64,000 bases of DNA. Origin: a virus. The position numbers were made by a program, and so were the translations under genes. Below are positions 42,042 to 49,562 of the stretch, one piece after another; position 1 is the first letter of the stretch; each line of letters begins with the position of its first letter. The notes beneath the pieces were generated by a model. That model saw nothing but the letters and a program-made list of their open reading frames with translations. It was not told the DNA's origin and did not search any database. The DNA lies in the IMG/VR virus record IMGVR_UViG_3300049783_001426, positions 21,639 to 85,638 of that record; one strand, written 5' to 3'.

Positions 42042-42526
42042 TGTCAGATAACATGTGTACTTTGCTTGAAATAAAGAAAACGCATTACGCATTTCATGGT
42101 AATAGATTTGATTTAAGATTTAATGGATTCGAAGATAACGTAATGTCGATAGAGAATGCTCATCCTCAAATTTTACATTGTGACTTCACTGTTGAGCAAC
42201 GTCAATCTAAAGCATTTTCTGTAAATGGCCAACAACATTATATTATTTGGTCACCGGAACTAGAAAATGTGCTTGGTGTTCCACTGTCAATATTTCAAAA
42301 ATTAAATGATGAGGTTGCAGATTTACAGGATAATGTTTGCAAAAAATCCAAGAAAATCTGTTTTTTATCTAATAAAATAAGTGACATTAGTGAGAATTAT
42401 GATGTAGTCGAAAAAGAATTACATAAAACACAGAGTAAACTATTAGATAGCTGTAGAATTTGCGCAGTGTTTGTTTGTTTATTTATATTAAGTATGTTAG
42501 AAATTTCAGGTGTGTTGCGCCAGTAA
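42041..42526 (+). CDS. tail-anchored protein, 161 aa
   Basis: A soluble domain with a coiled-coil (DEVADLQDNVCKKSKKICFL, VEKELHKTQSKLL) and a C-terminal hydrophobic segment (CAVFVCLFILSMLEI). I use the ATG at 42041, which overlaps the previous stop. A strong hairpin follows. Confidence 0.65.
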   Translation: MSDNMCTLLEIKKTHYAFHGNRFDLRFNGFEDNVMSIENAHPQILHCDFTVEQRQSKAFSVNGQQHYIIWSPELENVLGVPLSIFQKLNDEVADLQDNVCKKSKKICFLSNKISDISENYDVVEKELHKTQSKLLDSCRICAVFVCLFILSMLEISGVLRQ

Positions 42527-42540
42527 ATAAAATTAGTTAC

Positions 42541-42569
42541 ATACCAGAAGAATAATCTTCTGGTATTTT
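42541..42569 (+). terminator. 11-bp perfect hairpin, probable terminator
   Basis: ATACCAGAAGA-ATAA-TCTTCTGGTAT followed by TTT. The stem is long but AT-rich and the T-run short. Confidence 0.65.
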
Positions 42570-42587
42570 AAACAACGAGGGGATAGT

Positions 42588-43133
42588 ATGAGATATACAG
42601 TTGATTTTTATCGTAAGTTATTGGTGTTAGTTAGTGTCGGTGATATTACGTCCAGAGAGTTTCAGGGTATTGCGAATAAGCTACCTGAAACAAAAGGTAA
42701 TGGTGGTGCAGTGAAGTCTATATTACCAAGAATAGAAAGAGCACTGAGTGGGGATTTCAGAGAAAGTGACAAGAAGCGAATAGCTACATTATATCGAATT
42801 AGACAAGCTCATTATGGATTGGGTGGTTGTAAACTCGCGCCAATAACTGGAAGATTTGATGCCGCTATTGACTACACAAGATCAAAATGTTTTAATTTTG
42901 AGTCTTACACCAATAGTTATCATGCAACGGAACGGGAATACGTGCTTCAAATAATAAATCTTAAATCAAATCTCAGTAACCAAGGTTTGATTGCAGGTAA
43001 CACACAAGAGTTATTTAATCCATCTGGAGTAAAATCTTTTGATGCACCAATAAAAGATTTACGTGGACCGAAAACTAAAGTGCATATTTTCTTTAGTAAA
43101 ATCATCAAATACATTAAGTCTATATTCTGCTAG
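42588..43133 (+). CDS. hypothetical protein, 181 aa
   Basis: Basic protein with a helical N-terminus (VDFYRKLLVLVSVGDITSRE) and a KKR-rich middle; ends in aromatic residues (FFSKIIKYIKSIFC). Possible nucleic-acid binding from charge only. Not recognised. Confidence 0.65.
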   Translation: MRYTVDFYRKLLVLVSVGDITSREFQGIANKLPETKGNGGAVKSILPRIERALSGDFRESDKKRIATLYRIRQAHYGLGGCKLAPITGRFDAAIDYTRSKCFNFESYTNSYHATEREYVLQIINLKSNLSNQGLIAGNTQELFNPSGVKSFDAPIKDLRGPKTKVHIFFSKIIKYIKSIFC

Positions 43134-43161
43134 AATACGATTTTAAATAACTGAGGTACAT

Positions 43162-43800
43162 ATGAAAGATAGTCCACAACACATTATTTATGACTTTGAA
43201 ACGGTCGACACTAAACCGACGTCGGCGGTGGCATCAGTAGCTTTTATTCTCTTTAGACCAGAAGAATTAAAGACATTTGATGAATTGGTGTCGGGTGCAT
43301 TGAGAATTAAGTTTGACTTAAAAGAACAATTATCTACACTCAATAGAACATTCTCAAAGGAAACCATAGAGTGGTGGAAATCTGAAGAAAATGCAGAGGC
43401 ATACAAAAAAGTTATCATGCCATCACCACAAGATGTTTCAATTAGATTTTTTAATCAAATTCTGACAAAGTGGCTGGCTGATAATAAATATGTAGCTAAT
43501 TGCGGGGAAAAGGTTTGGACTCGTGGTAACAATTTTGATCCTCCAATTTTTGACAATATATACCAGCAGTTTGGTTGGGAGGCTAACTACCCATGGTGGA
43601 ATGTAAGAGACGTTCGCACTGAGATAGATGCTGTTGTACCTTATTGGGATGATGAGCACGAAGGTCGCGGTTATATTAAAGAGTTTCCATATGACGATAA
43701 ATTTATGAAGCATATGGAAACTCATGATTGTGCTCGTGATATATTAATGATGCAATATGCCCATATTGGGTTAGCACATAAACTTTCAGGTGAGAGGTAA
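43162..43800 (+). CDS. dexA: exonuclease A (DexA-like, DEDD 3'-5' exonuclease)
   Basis: YDFETVDTKPTSAVASVAF gives the DxE site. FDELVSGALRIKFDLKEQL, FSKETIEWWKS and RGNNFDPPIFDNI (second D) and the final HDCARDILMMQYA (H...D) match T4 DexA (FDELVSRGIKIKFDLK; FTKSTIEWWK; HDCAKDILMMKYA). Length 212 against 227. It degrades single-stranded DNA. Directly upstream of array B. Confidence 0.9.
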   Translation: MKDSPQHIIYDFETVDTKPTSAVASVAFILFRPEELKTFDELVSGALRIKFDLKEQLSTLNRTFSKETIEWWKSEENAEAYKKVIMPSPQDVSIRFFNQILTKWLADNKYVANCGEKVWTRGNNFDPPIFDNIYQQFGWEANYPWWNVRDVRTEIDAVVPYWDDEHEGRGYIKEFPYDDKFMKHMETHDCARDILMMQYAHIGLAHKLSGER

Positions 43801-43802
43801 TT

Positions 43803-44165
43803 ATGATAAACGAAAACATGAAAAAGGTTTTGGTTGCCTTACGTTCCGGTGAATATAATCAATCTAAGCTTAATTTACAGAATATTAGTGGGTATTGTTG
43901 TTTGGGTGTTATGTGTGAAGTTTACGAAAAGGAAACAGGAAATACACTTGACCGTGATACTCTTGGAATAATAAAAGGATCGGACCTTAGAGACCAAGAA
44001 CATGTACAAAATTGGGTCGGACTTAGGACATTTATAGGTGAAGTTTTTTTAGACACCAATGAGCTGAATGCGCAGGACTTAACTATGATGAATGATCACT
44101 CAAACAAAACATTCCTAGAAATTGCTGATTTCATTGAATCTGAGCCAGAAGGTTTATTATTATGA
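43803..44165 (+). CDS. array B copy 1, 120 aa (GHCCLGVMCE family)
   Basis: Same plan as array A, here with GYCCLGVMCEVYEKETG, HVQNWVGL and KTFLEIADFIESEPEGLLL. It follows dexA by two bases, so array B joins the dexA transcript rather than having its own promoter. Confidence 0.85.
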   Translation: MINENMKKVLVALRSGEYNQSKLNLQNISGYCCLGVMCEVYEKETGNTLDRDTLGIIKGSDLRDQEHVQNWVGLRTFIGEVFLDTNELNAQDLTMMNDHSNKTFLEIADFIESEPEGLLL

Positions 44166-44536
44166 TAAACGAAAACATGAAAAAGGTTTTAGTTGCCTTA
44201 CGTTCCGATGAATATAAACAAACTAAGCTTATGTTACATAACACTGAAGGTCACTGTTGTTTAGGTGTTATGTGTGAAGTTTACGAAAAGGAAACAGGAA
44301 ATACACTTGACCGTGACACAACAGGTTTTATTATTGGGGGAGACCTCGACGACCAAGATAAAGTACAGGAGTGGGTTGGTCTTAGAACTTCTGAAGGTGA
44401 TCATCGAATGAAAAGGTATGCTGCTGATAAAGATCCTATTACCAGAGACCTGACCCAATTAAATGACAGCAGCAATTACAATTTCTTGCATATCGCTGAT
44501 CACATCGAATCTGAGCCAGAAGGTTTATTATTATGA
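44162..44536 (+). CDS. array B copy 2, 124 aa
   Basis: Very close to copy 1 to about residue 65 (NTLDRDT, GSDL/GGDL), then diverges (WVGLRTSEGDHRMKRYAADK). The end YNFLHIADHIESEPEGLLL differs slightly. ATGA coupled. Confidence 0.85.
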   Translation: MINENMKKVLVALRSDEYKQTKLMLHNTEGHCCLGVMCEVYEKETGNTLDRDTTGFIIGGDLDDQDKVQEWVGLRTSEGDHRMKRYAADKDPITRDLTQLNDSSNYNFLHIADHIESEPEGLLL

Positions 44537-44880
44537 TAAACGAAAACATGAAAAAGGTTTTAGTTGCCTTACGTTCCGGTGAATATAAACAAACTCAAGA
44601 ATCGTTACAAGATGGGCAAGGGCATTGTTGTTTAGGTGTCATGTGTGATGTCTTCGCGAAAGAGACGGGCAGTACTCTCAGAACGTTTGATGACACAGGT
44701 CACATATACGGGGTCAGCCTTAATGAGCATAATGATGTACAAGAGTGGGCGGGACTCCAGCATTGCACCGGAGAAAGTCAATTTAAATTTAGCTTAGTGC
44801 AGCTAAATGATATTGAGGGTAAAACATTCTCAGAAATCGCTGACTTCATCGAAACTGAGCCAGAAGGATTATTAGTATGA
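44533..44880 (+). CDS. array B copy 3, 115 aa
   Basis: The first 27 residues (EYKQTQESLQD) match array A copy 7, while the centre (FAKETGSTLRTFDD) differs from every other copy. So exchange between the two arrays is likely. The middle motif is WAGL rather than WVGL. Confidence 0.85.
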   Translation: MINENMKKVLVALRSGEYKQTQESLQDGQGHCCLGVMCDVFAKETGSTLRTFDDTGHIYGVSLNEHNDVQEWAGLQHCTGESQFKFSLVQLNDIEGKTFSEIADFIETEPEGLLV

Positions 44881-45242
44881 TAAACGAAAACATGAAAAAG
44901 GTTTTAGTTGCCTTACGTTCCGGTGAATATAAACAAACTAAGGAAGCACTTCAAAATTCTAGTGGTCACTGCTGTTTAGGTGTCATGTGTGAGGTCTACG
45001 AAAAGGAAACGGGGGATATTATAGACCGGAGAACATCTGGTAATATTATGGGAGGTAATTTAAGTAGGCATGAAAAAGTACAGACGTGGGTTGGTCTATT
45101 GACATCATCAGGGGATATAACGATTGTCTCGCCAAATAGCTCAAAACATATCTCACTGGCACATATGAATGATAGTGAGGGTAAAACATTCTCAGAAATT
45201 GCCGATTTTATTGAGTCTGAGCCAAAAGGATTATTAGTATAA
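44877..45242 (+). CDS. array B copy 4 (last), 121 aa
   Basis: Standard ends (GHCCLGVMCEVYEKETG; KTFSEIADFIESEPKGLLV), its own centre. It ends with TAA, and the twin of promoter P10 begins eight bases later. Confidence 0.85.
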   Translation: MINENMKKVLVALRSGEYKQTKEALQNSSGHCCLGVMCEVYEKETGDIIDRRTSGNIMGGNLSRHEKVQTWVGLLTSSGDITIVSPNSSKHISLAHMNDSEGKTFSEIADFIESEPKGLLV

Positions 45243-45249
45243 TCAATCC

Positions 45250-45291
45250 TTTACATCTTAGTTCAGTAGTGTAATATGCACCTGAGCTAAG
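45250..45291 (+). promoter_or_regulatory. promoter P11 with dyad, twin of P10, after array B
   Basis: TTTACA at 45250-45255, 16 bp, TAATAT at 45272-45277, with the same CTTAGTTCAG/CTGAGCTAAG dyad at 45257-45266 and 45282-45291. Downstream bases (AAGGGGTTGTCCCGAAGCAG) also match P10. It drives the gene at 45330. Confidence 0.78.
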
Positions 45292-45329
45292 GGGTTGTCC
45301 CGAAGCAGTTCGAAAGGAAGACCCAGATA

Positions 45330-45539
45330 ATGAGACAATATGCCGTAACTAAAATAAAAAACAGTGATTGCGAAAAATTTAAAAATATCCATGTGGGTAT
45401 GGAAATGGACCAGCAGACGATATCTGAGAATTTTGATGATTGTGATTTGATTTCGTTTAGGTTTCATTACGGAAAAAGAACTGTTGTTGTGGGAAATTCA
45501 TTATCTTTTATTTACTTTACTGAATTAGAGAATTATTAA
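45330..45539 (+). CDS. hypothetical protein, 69 aa
   Basis: Small soluble protein with an acidic centre (DFDDCDLISF type). First gene after promoter P11. Ribosome site AAAGGAAGAC. Not recognised. Confidence 0.65.
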   Translation: MRQYAVTKIKNSDCEKFKNIHVGMEMDQQTISENFDDCDLISFRFHYGKRTVVVGNSLSFIYFTELENY

Positions 45540-45540
45540 C

Positions 45541-46041
45541 ATGCAAAATAAATTAAAAATCGCTTCAGATTTGGCCGTAAAATTAGGCGCGAACATTAAC
45601 TTACTTGAGTTACGCGCAGAATCACAAACACTAACACCACACAATACATTAATTACCACATTTTACTATAATGATGAATTGTTTGTACACTCCTACTTAT
45701 ATATCAATACTGGTTATTTTGGTACATGTCTGCGCGTAGGCGAAGAACAAGAGGATATAGCGGCATCTGGTACTATAGAATCTGGTACTATAGAAGCGGC
45801 ATCTGGTACATCTGGTACTACAGAAACAGTTGATTGGGACTCATTACCAGAGATGGTGACTATTTGGGTTTACAAGAGCTTGTGGGCAACGGATGGTAAG
45901 ACATTGGAACGGGTTGCGCATAAATTCGGTGAGTGGTATAGATTAGAAATTGGAGTGCCAGCATCTGGCTGTAAAAAAATTACATACATGGTACATGAGT
46001 CAAGGGTAGATAAAATAATCAAAGCTGGCAAGATTGGATAG
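45541..46041 (+). CDS. hypothetical protein with a Ser-Gly-Thr repeat, 166 aa
   Basis: Two folded parts are joined by a low-complexity linker (IESGTIEAASGTSGTTE) encoded by imperfect repeats of TCTGGTACTATAGAA. The second part is alpha/beta with WDSLPEMVTIWVYKS. Function unknown. Confidence 0.65.
   Translation: MQNKLKIASDLAVKLGANINLLELRAESQTLTPHNTLITTFYYNDELFVHSYLYINTGYFGTCLRVGEEQEDIAASGTIESGTIEAASGTSGTTETVDWDSLPEMVTIWVYKSLWATDGKTLERVAHKFGEWYRLEIGVPASGCKKITYMVHESRVDKIIKAGKIG
45764..45822 (+). repeat. imperfect 15-bp tandem repeats in the linker of the 166-aa gene
   Basis: Repeats of the type TCTGGTACTATAGAA, partly shortened, coding SGTIE/SGT. A slippage-prone low-complexity stretch. Confidence 0.65.
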
Positions 46042-46321
46042 ATTTCCGTTAATTGAATTAATAGATGCATTAGATGATGATTTATGCAATACTCCTCTTG
46101 TCGTCAAGGCGATGCCAGCAGAAGGCGAACGAAAATTGTGTTTTTTTCGAGGAGAATGGATAGTGCTTCAGGTTGATCTTGAGTCCCCAACATTTGAAGA
46201 AAACTTTATGCCGTTTTTGTATTGGCGGGAACCGTTTTCGGATACACTTTGCATTGAACACCATGACGTGTCAACATGGGTAGACTTACCCGAAATACCA
46301 ACAGAAGAGATAACATTATGA
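46034..46321 (+). CDS. hypothetical acidic protein, 95 aa, TTG start
   Basis: The frame begins with TTG at 46034, overlapping the previous gene by eight bases; no in-frame ATG lies near. The product is acidic with a CFFRGEWIVLQVD strand and is followed by an ATGA-type junction. Start uncertain. Confidence 0.5.
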   Translation: MDRFPLIELIDALDDDLCNTPLVVKAMPAEGERKLCFFRGEWIVLQVDLESPTFEENFMPFLYWREPFSDTLCIEHHDVSTWVDLPEIPTEEITL

Positions 46322-46734
46322 TGGAAAAAGACCAATTCAAAAAAATGATTACTGATGCAGCTGATAAGTTGTTTATCCAAAACAAACAAAGTAAGAGAGT
46401 GAGCACTTCAGCTGACGGTGCAACTACTATAAAATGTTCATATAGAGGTGATGGTGGTACATGTTGTCCAGTGGGTTTCATGATGGATGACGAGAGTGCT
46501 AGATTGGCAGATCTAGAAACAAATAGTGGCGTGACTGCTATATACAAAAAAGGTATTTGGGGTACGGAACTAACGGAGTACCAAGTTGGTATATTATCTC
46601 GTTTACAGGCGACACATGATAAGGCAGACAAGGTCAGTATTAGTTTTCAAGTCCAATTCATAGAAAAACTTAGGATAAATTCTTTGGGGTGGGTAGCTGA
46701 TTATATTGAAGGAAATAATGATGGCCAAGTATGA
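46318..46734 (+). CDS. hypothetical protein, 138 aa, CCPVGFMM-DDE type
   Basis: The segment CSYRGDGGTCCPVGFMMDDESA resembles a frequent phage family with C-x-YR..G.KC-x-GCLIPDE, unknown in role and only loosely similar to the CCLGVMCE arrays. Helical otherwise. Two ATGs in a row (46318, 46321) could both start it. Confidence 0.65.
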   Translation: MMEKDQFKKMITDAADKLFIQNKQSKRVSTSADGATTIKCSYRGDGGTCCPVGFMMDDESARLADLETNSGVTAIYKKGIWGTELTEYQVGILSRLQATHDKADKVSISFQVQFIEKLRINSLGWVADYIEGNNDGQV

Positions 46735-46996
46735 GCCTATTTTTTTATCTGGGAATGGTGGTTACCCCCGATCTACATTGCGGGATCGCGTTGCTGCACT
46801 CCAAAAAGAAAATAAAGAATATAAGCATAAGGTAGATGTTCTCACTAAGTTAGTTGAAGGATTATGTGAGACCGTATCTATTGCAGTGGTCACCATAGAA
46901 GGTCACGAGCATGATGATAAAGAATTAATGCTACTTGAAGCTGACCTTACAGAATTAATATCAATGGCCAACGATGAAGTTTCATCGTTGTCATAA
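46721..46996 (+). CDS. hypothetical coiled-coil protein, 91 aa
   Basis: A short N-terminus (YEPIFLSGNGGYPRS) then a coiled coil (RVAALQKENKEYKHKVDVL). Adjacent ATGs at 46718 and 46721; the second has better spacing from AAGGA. Not recognised. Confidence 0.6.
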   Translation: MAKYEPIFLSGNGGYPRSTLRDRVAALQKENKEYKHKVDVLTKLVEGLCETVSIAVVTIEGHEHDDKELMLLEADLTELISMANDEVSSLS

Positions 46997-47013
46997 ATTT
47001 ATAGGATAAAATA

Positions 47014-47304
47014 ATGGAAATATTTACATTGTTCGTCGGTCAATTTTTGATGATTTATGTGTTAGGATTGCAGTCATTAATGGTTCGAGACAATAACTAC
47101 ATCGGTGCGGCGATAGGTTCTACCCTAATTGGAATCTCGCAGTTTTACTTAACTTCATTGATTGCCGATATGGGTTTAGAATCAATTGGCACAATAGCTT
47201 GGTATGTTTTTATTATTGCTGGACCACTTGCGATAGTGACCTCGATGAAGACTCATCCGTTTATTGCACAATTAACAAAGAAGAAAATCAAAAAAGCAGA
47301 TTAA
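47014..47304 (+). CDS. three-pass membrane protein, 96 aa
   Basis: Three hydrophobic segments (about residues 4-22, 30-50, 58-78) with the conserved-looking LGLQSLMVRDNNYIGAAIGS. Similar small membrane proteins recur in phages without known function. Ends in a Lys-rich tail. Confidence 0.7.
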   Translation: MEIFTLFVGQFLMIYVLGLQSLMVRDNNYIGAAIGSTLIGISQFYLTSLIADMGLESIGTIAWYVFIIAGPLAIVTSMKTHPFIAQLTKKKIKKAD

Positions 47305-47318
47305 TTTGTGGGTTATAC

Positions 47319-47346
47319 TTTACATGATAAATATATTATGTATACT
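47319..47346 (+). promoter_or_regulatory. sigma70-like early promoter P17
   Basis: TTTACA at 47319-47324, 16 bp, TATACT at 47341-47346, then CACCCCATCGAAATAAACAACA; ATG at 47384. Confidence 0.82.
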
Positions 47347-47383
47347 CACCCCATCGAAATAAACAACATAGTAGGAATACACA

Positions 47384-47725
47384 ATGAGTCTAAAGACTGC
47401 AATAGAACAAGAATGCAAGAACTGCACATATGACCAATCGTCTGACGGTAGCTGGAGACAGCAAATCAAAGGGTGTTGTGGCAGTAAGTGTGAATTGTAC
47501 AAAGTCCGTCCGTTACCAATTGGGGATAGACATGAAATTCTTTCTAGTCGCCGCAAAGCTGTCGATGCTCAATGCAAGGCCTGTATATACGATGTGGGTG
47601 ATTTAGATGCAGTGGGTACATGGAGACAACAAGTTCGAGATTGTAAGTCTACTGGGTGTGGCATATATAAAGAAAGACCAATGCCTATCTCCAGCAATGA
47701 AATACAAATAGTGGAGTTACACTAA
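47384..47725 (+). CDS. two-module cysteine-rich protein, 113 aa
   Basis: Two internal repeats, each with C-x2-C-x-YD ... GSWRQQ-x3-C ... C-x-LYK/IYKxRP-LPI (EQECKNCTYD...KCELYKVRPLPI; DAQCKACIYD...GCGIYKERPMPI). Each module likely holds one zinc. Comparable short zinc modules (C-x2-C ... W..Q...C ... C..Y..RP) occur in other phages. It is linked to the ligase by TAATG. Confidence 0.72.
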   Translation: MSLKTAIEQECKNCTYDQSSDGSWRQQIKGCCGSKCELYKVRPLPIGDRHEILSSRRKAVDAQCKACIYDVGDLDAVGTWRQQVRDCKSTGCGIYKERPMPISSNEIQIVELH

Positions 47726-49131
47726 TGTCACTTGTTTATGAAGCAATAAAAAGTTTAACTGCCGCCAAGGGCGCAAATAATAAATTACTTATATTGCGCG
47801 AAGAGCTAAGCACACTACAAAGTAAAGCATTAATGGAAATTGTCATTTATACATATGACAATATGAGAAGTTACCATGTATCCAACATCATAGAAGAGCC
47901 ATGTAGTTTTGCTGGCAGTATATTTGATGATGTAACCACGAAGAACTATGCACTGACTGACGTGCTAAAATACCTTAGATATCTAAACGAAAAGGGTAGC
48001 GCAAACAGCGAAGATAAGAGAATGCTCGGTAAAATTAAGGCTGGTCTATCTCATGAAAATAAGACAGTCATGGACCTAATCATCAGAAGAGATTTACGTT
48101 GCGGCCTCGGCCTTAAAAGTTTCCGTAAGGTGTGGGGCCAAGGATTCCTACCTGACATGAGTTATGCGCTGATGGCCTCATTCAATGAAAAAAAGGTAAA
48201 GAAGTCCATCAACTTTAAAGTGGGTGCATTTAGTCAATTAAAGTCTGATGGCAAACGTAGTATATTAACATGTAGAAATCGTTCGTTTGTATCTCGCTCA
48301 CGTAATGGGATACCAAACGGTCAAGTTGACCAGATTACCGAAATGGCTAAGCAATTTAAAATTGCCGGAGACTTTGACCTAGATGGTGAGCTAGTAGTAT
48401 TAGACGAAAATGGCGATATTTTGCCACGAACCACTGGCAATGGCATTGTAGCTAAAGTAGCGGCAGGGTCTGCATCTAAAGATGAATTAGCTAGGGTTAG
48501 ATATGTAGTTTGGGACTTAATCTTACATGACGAAGAACCAATGGTGTACGAAGAACGTTTTGATATGCTAAAAAAAGAACTTGCTCGTCTATTTCTTAAT
48601 GGTTACCCAGAAGAAAGTATAATATTAACGGATAGTAAATTTGTATACTCACTGAAGGAAGCAAAAGATCATTATCGTGAGCTAGTTAAATCAGGCAAAG
48701 AAGGTACAATTTTAAAGGACAGAAGCAGTTTATGGACGTGTGGTGATAGCGATAGCTGCCGAGAAGTTAATGGCTTCAAATTCAAAGAATTATTAGAGGG
48801 TGACTTCGAGATTACTGGTTGGTATTATGGAAAGAAAGGCACAAAGTACGAAAATGCTATTGGTGGCCTAGAATGTAAGTCATCTTGTGGGCAGATAGTG
48901 TTTAATGTCGGTAGTGGTCTAACGGACGATGTTAGATTCATGGATGACCCAGACAAACTAATAGCAACTATAGTCGAGTGTTTGTATAATGCACGAACGA
49001 TGGTCGAAGGCAGGGGGACTTGGTCGTTGTTCTTACCGCGTGTAACTGAGTTTAGGACGGATAAGTCGGTTGCTGATGACTTAGATAAAATAATCAAAGC
49101 TGAAGAAGCTTATAGAAATTTGGAGGAATAA
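47725..49131 (+). CDS. 30: ATP-dependent DNA ligase (gp30-like)
   Basis: Motif I KSDGKR places the adenylated lysine at residue 173. Motif III (FDLDGELVV), motif IV (VSK/GTILKDRSS region) and motif V (EVNGFKFKELLEGDFEI) follow. The N-terminal helical domain is present. Length 468 against 487 in T4. It seals nicks between lagging-strand fragments. The acyl-carrier-like gene follows after two bases. Confidence 0.94.
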   Translation: MSLVYEAIKSLTAAKGANNKLLILREELSTLQSKALMEIVIYTYDNMRSYHVSNIIEEPCSFAGSIFDDVTTKNYALTDVLKYLRYLNEKGSANSEDKRMLGKIKAGLSHENKTVMDLIIRRDLRCGLGLKSFRKVWGQGFLPDMSYALMASFNEKKVKKSINFKVGAFSQLKSDGKRSILTCRNRSFVSRSRNGIPNGQVDQITEMAKQFKIAGDFDLDGELVVLDENGDILPRTTGNGIVAKVAAGSASKDELARVRYVVWDLILHDEEPMVYEERFDMLKKELARLFLNGYPEESIILTDSKFVYSLKEAKDHYRELVKSGKEGTILKDRSSLWTCGDSDSCREVNGFKFKELLEGDFEITGWYYGKKGTKYENAIGGLECKSSCGQIVFNVGSGLTDDVRFMDDPDKLIATIVECLYNARTMVEGRGTWSLFLPRVTEFRTDKSVADDLDKIIKAEEAYRNLEE

Positions 49132-49133
49132 TC

Positions 49134-49385
49134 ATGTCAATAAAAACAGCAGTGCTATCAATAATCTCGGACGTTCTGTATATCGCACCTAGCTTTAATC
49201 CAGAACAACAAATAGTTGATGACTTGGGTGCCGATGAGATTGATATATTAAATATAGTTACGGAACTAGAAAATCATTTTGATGTTGTAATATTAGATAA
49301 ACAAATTTTTGAAAGTATGCGAGCTATGCATTTAGTTGGGGTAATTGAAGATTTAGTCGACGAAAAAAATAACAGTCGTTCCTAA
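49134..49385 (+). CDS. acyl carrier protein-like, without the phosphopantetheine serine, 83 aa
   Basis: The fold signature is clear: IVDDLGADEIDILNIVTELENHFD at residues 28-50, matching the bacterial ACP segment with DSL at the attachment site. Here the serine is replaced by Glu35 (D34-E35-I36), so the normal prosthetic group cannot be attached. It may act as a stand-alone ACP mimic or a binding partner of host ACP-using enzymes (inference). Confidence 0.75.
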   Translation: MSIKTAVLSIISDVLYIAPSFNPEQQIVDDLGADEIDILNIVTELENHFDVVILDKQIFESMRAMHLVGVIEDLVDEKNNSRS

Positions 49386-49409
49386 TTAAGCTCTTGATAA
49401 ATTAGGTGT

Positions 49410-49529
49410 ATGTATGCATGCATGCACCGTGTTGTTTTAAGGAGGGAATGGATAACTACCGGAAATTTACGGTATATGTCATATTATGAAGCCATGCGTA
49501 ATATGAATAGGTTTAATAATGGGGAATGA
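49410..49529 (+). CDS. possible micro-protein, 39 aa
   Basis: A frame from ATG 49410 (alternative ATG 49422) to TGA 49527-49529 gives a basic peptide with LRREWITTGNLRYMSYYEAM followed by RNMNRFNNGE. It fills most of the 177-base space after the ACP-like gene. An overlapping short frame with a stronger AAGGAGGG site (ATG 49451) has only 13 codons. Support is weak. Confidence 0.3.
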   Translation: MYACMHRVVLRREWITTGNLRYMSYYEAMRNMNRFNNGE

Positions 49530-49562
49530 TCACCCCGTAACATTTAACATTAGGAAAAAATA

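Larger units (their letters stand above)
43803..45242 (+). repeat. array B: four tandem paralogous genes
   Basis: The same unit as array A about 10.5 kb further on, 348-375 bp per unit, head to tail with ATGA overlaps. No other copy lies between the arrays. Confidence 0.92.

Noticed and set aside
46206-46631. 141-residue minus-strand open frame opposite the 46318 gene
   Set aside because: Shadow frame: the plus-strand genes are coupled and have ribosome sites.
7750-47330. T4 MotA-box-like TGCTTTA (middle promoters) at several promoters (7751, 14134, 37524 and others)
   Set aside because: The T-G-C-T-T-T-A run overlaps the -35 position and the distance to the -10 (16-17 bp after TTTACA) is that of an ordinary sigma70 promoter, whereas MotA boxes lie about 12 bp from the -10. 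No MotA-like gene is visible in the window.
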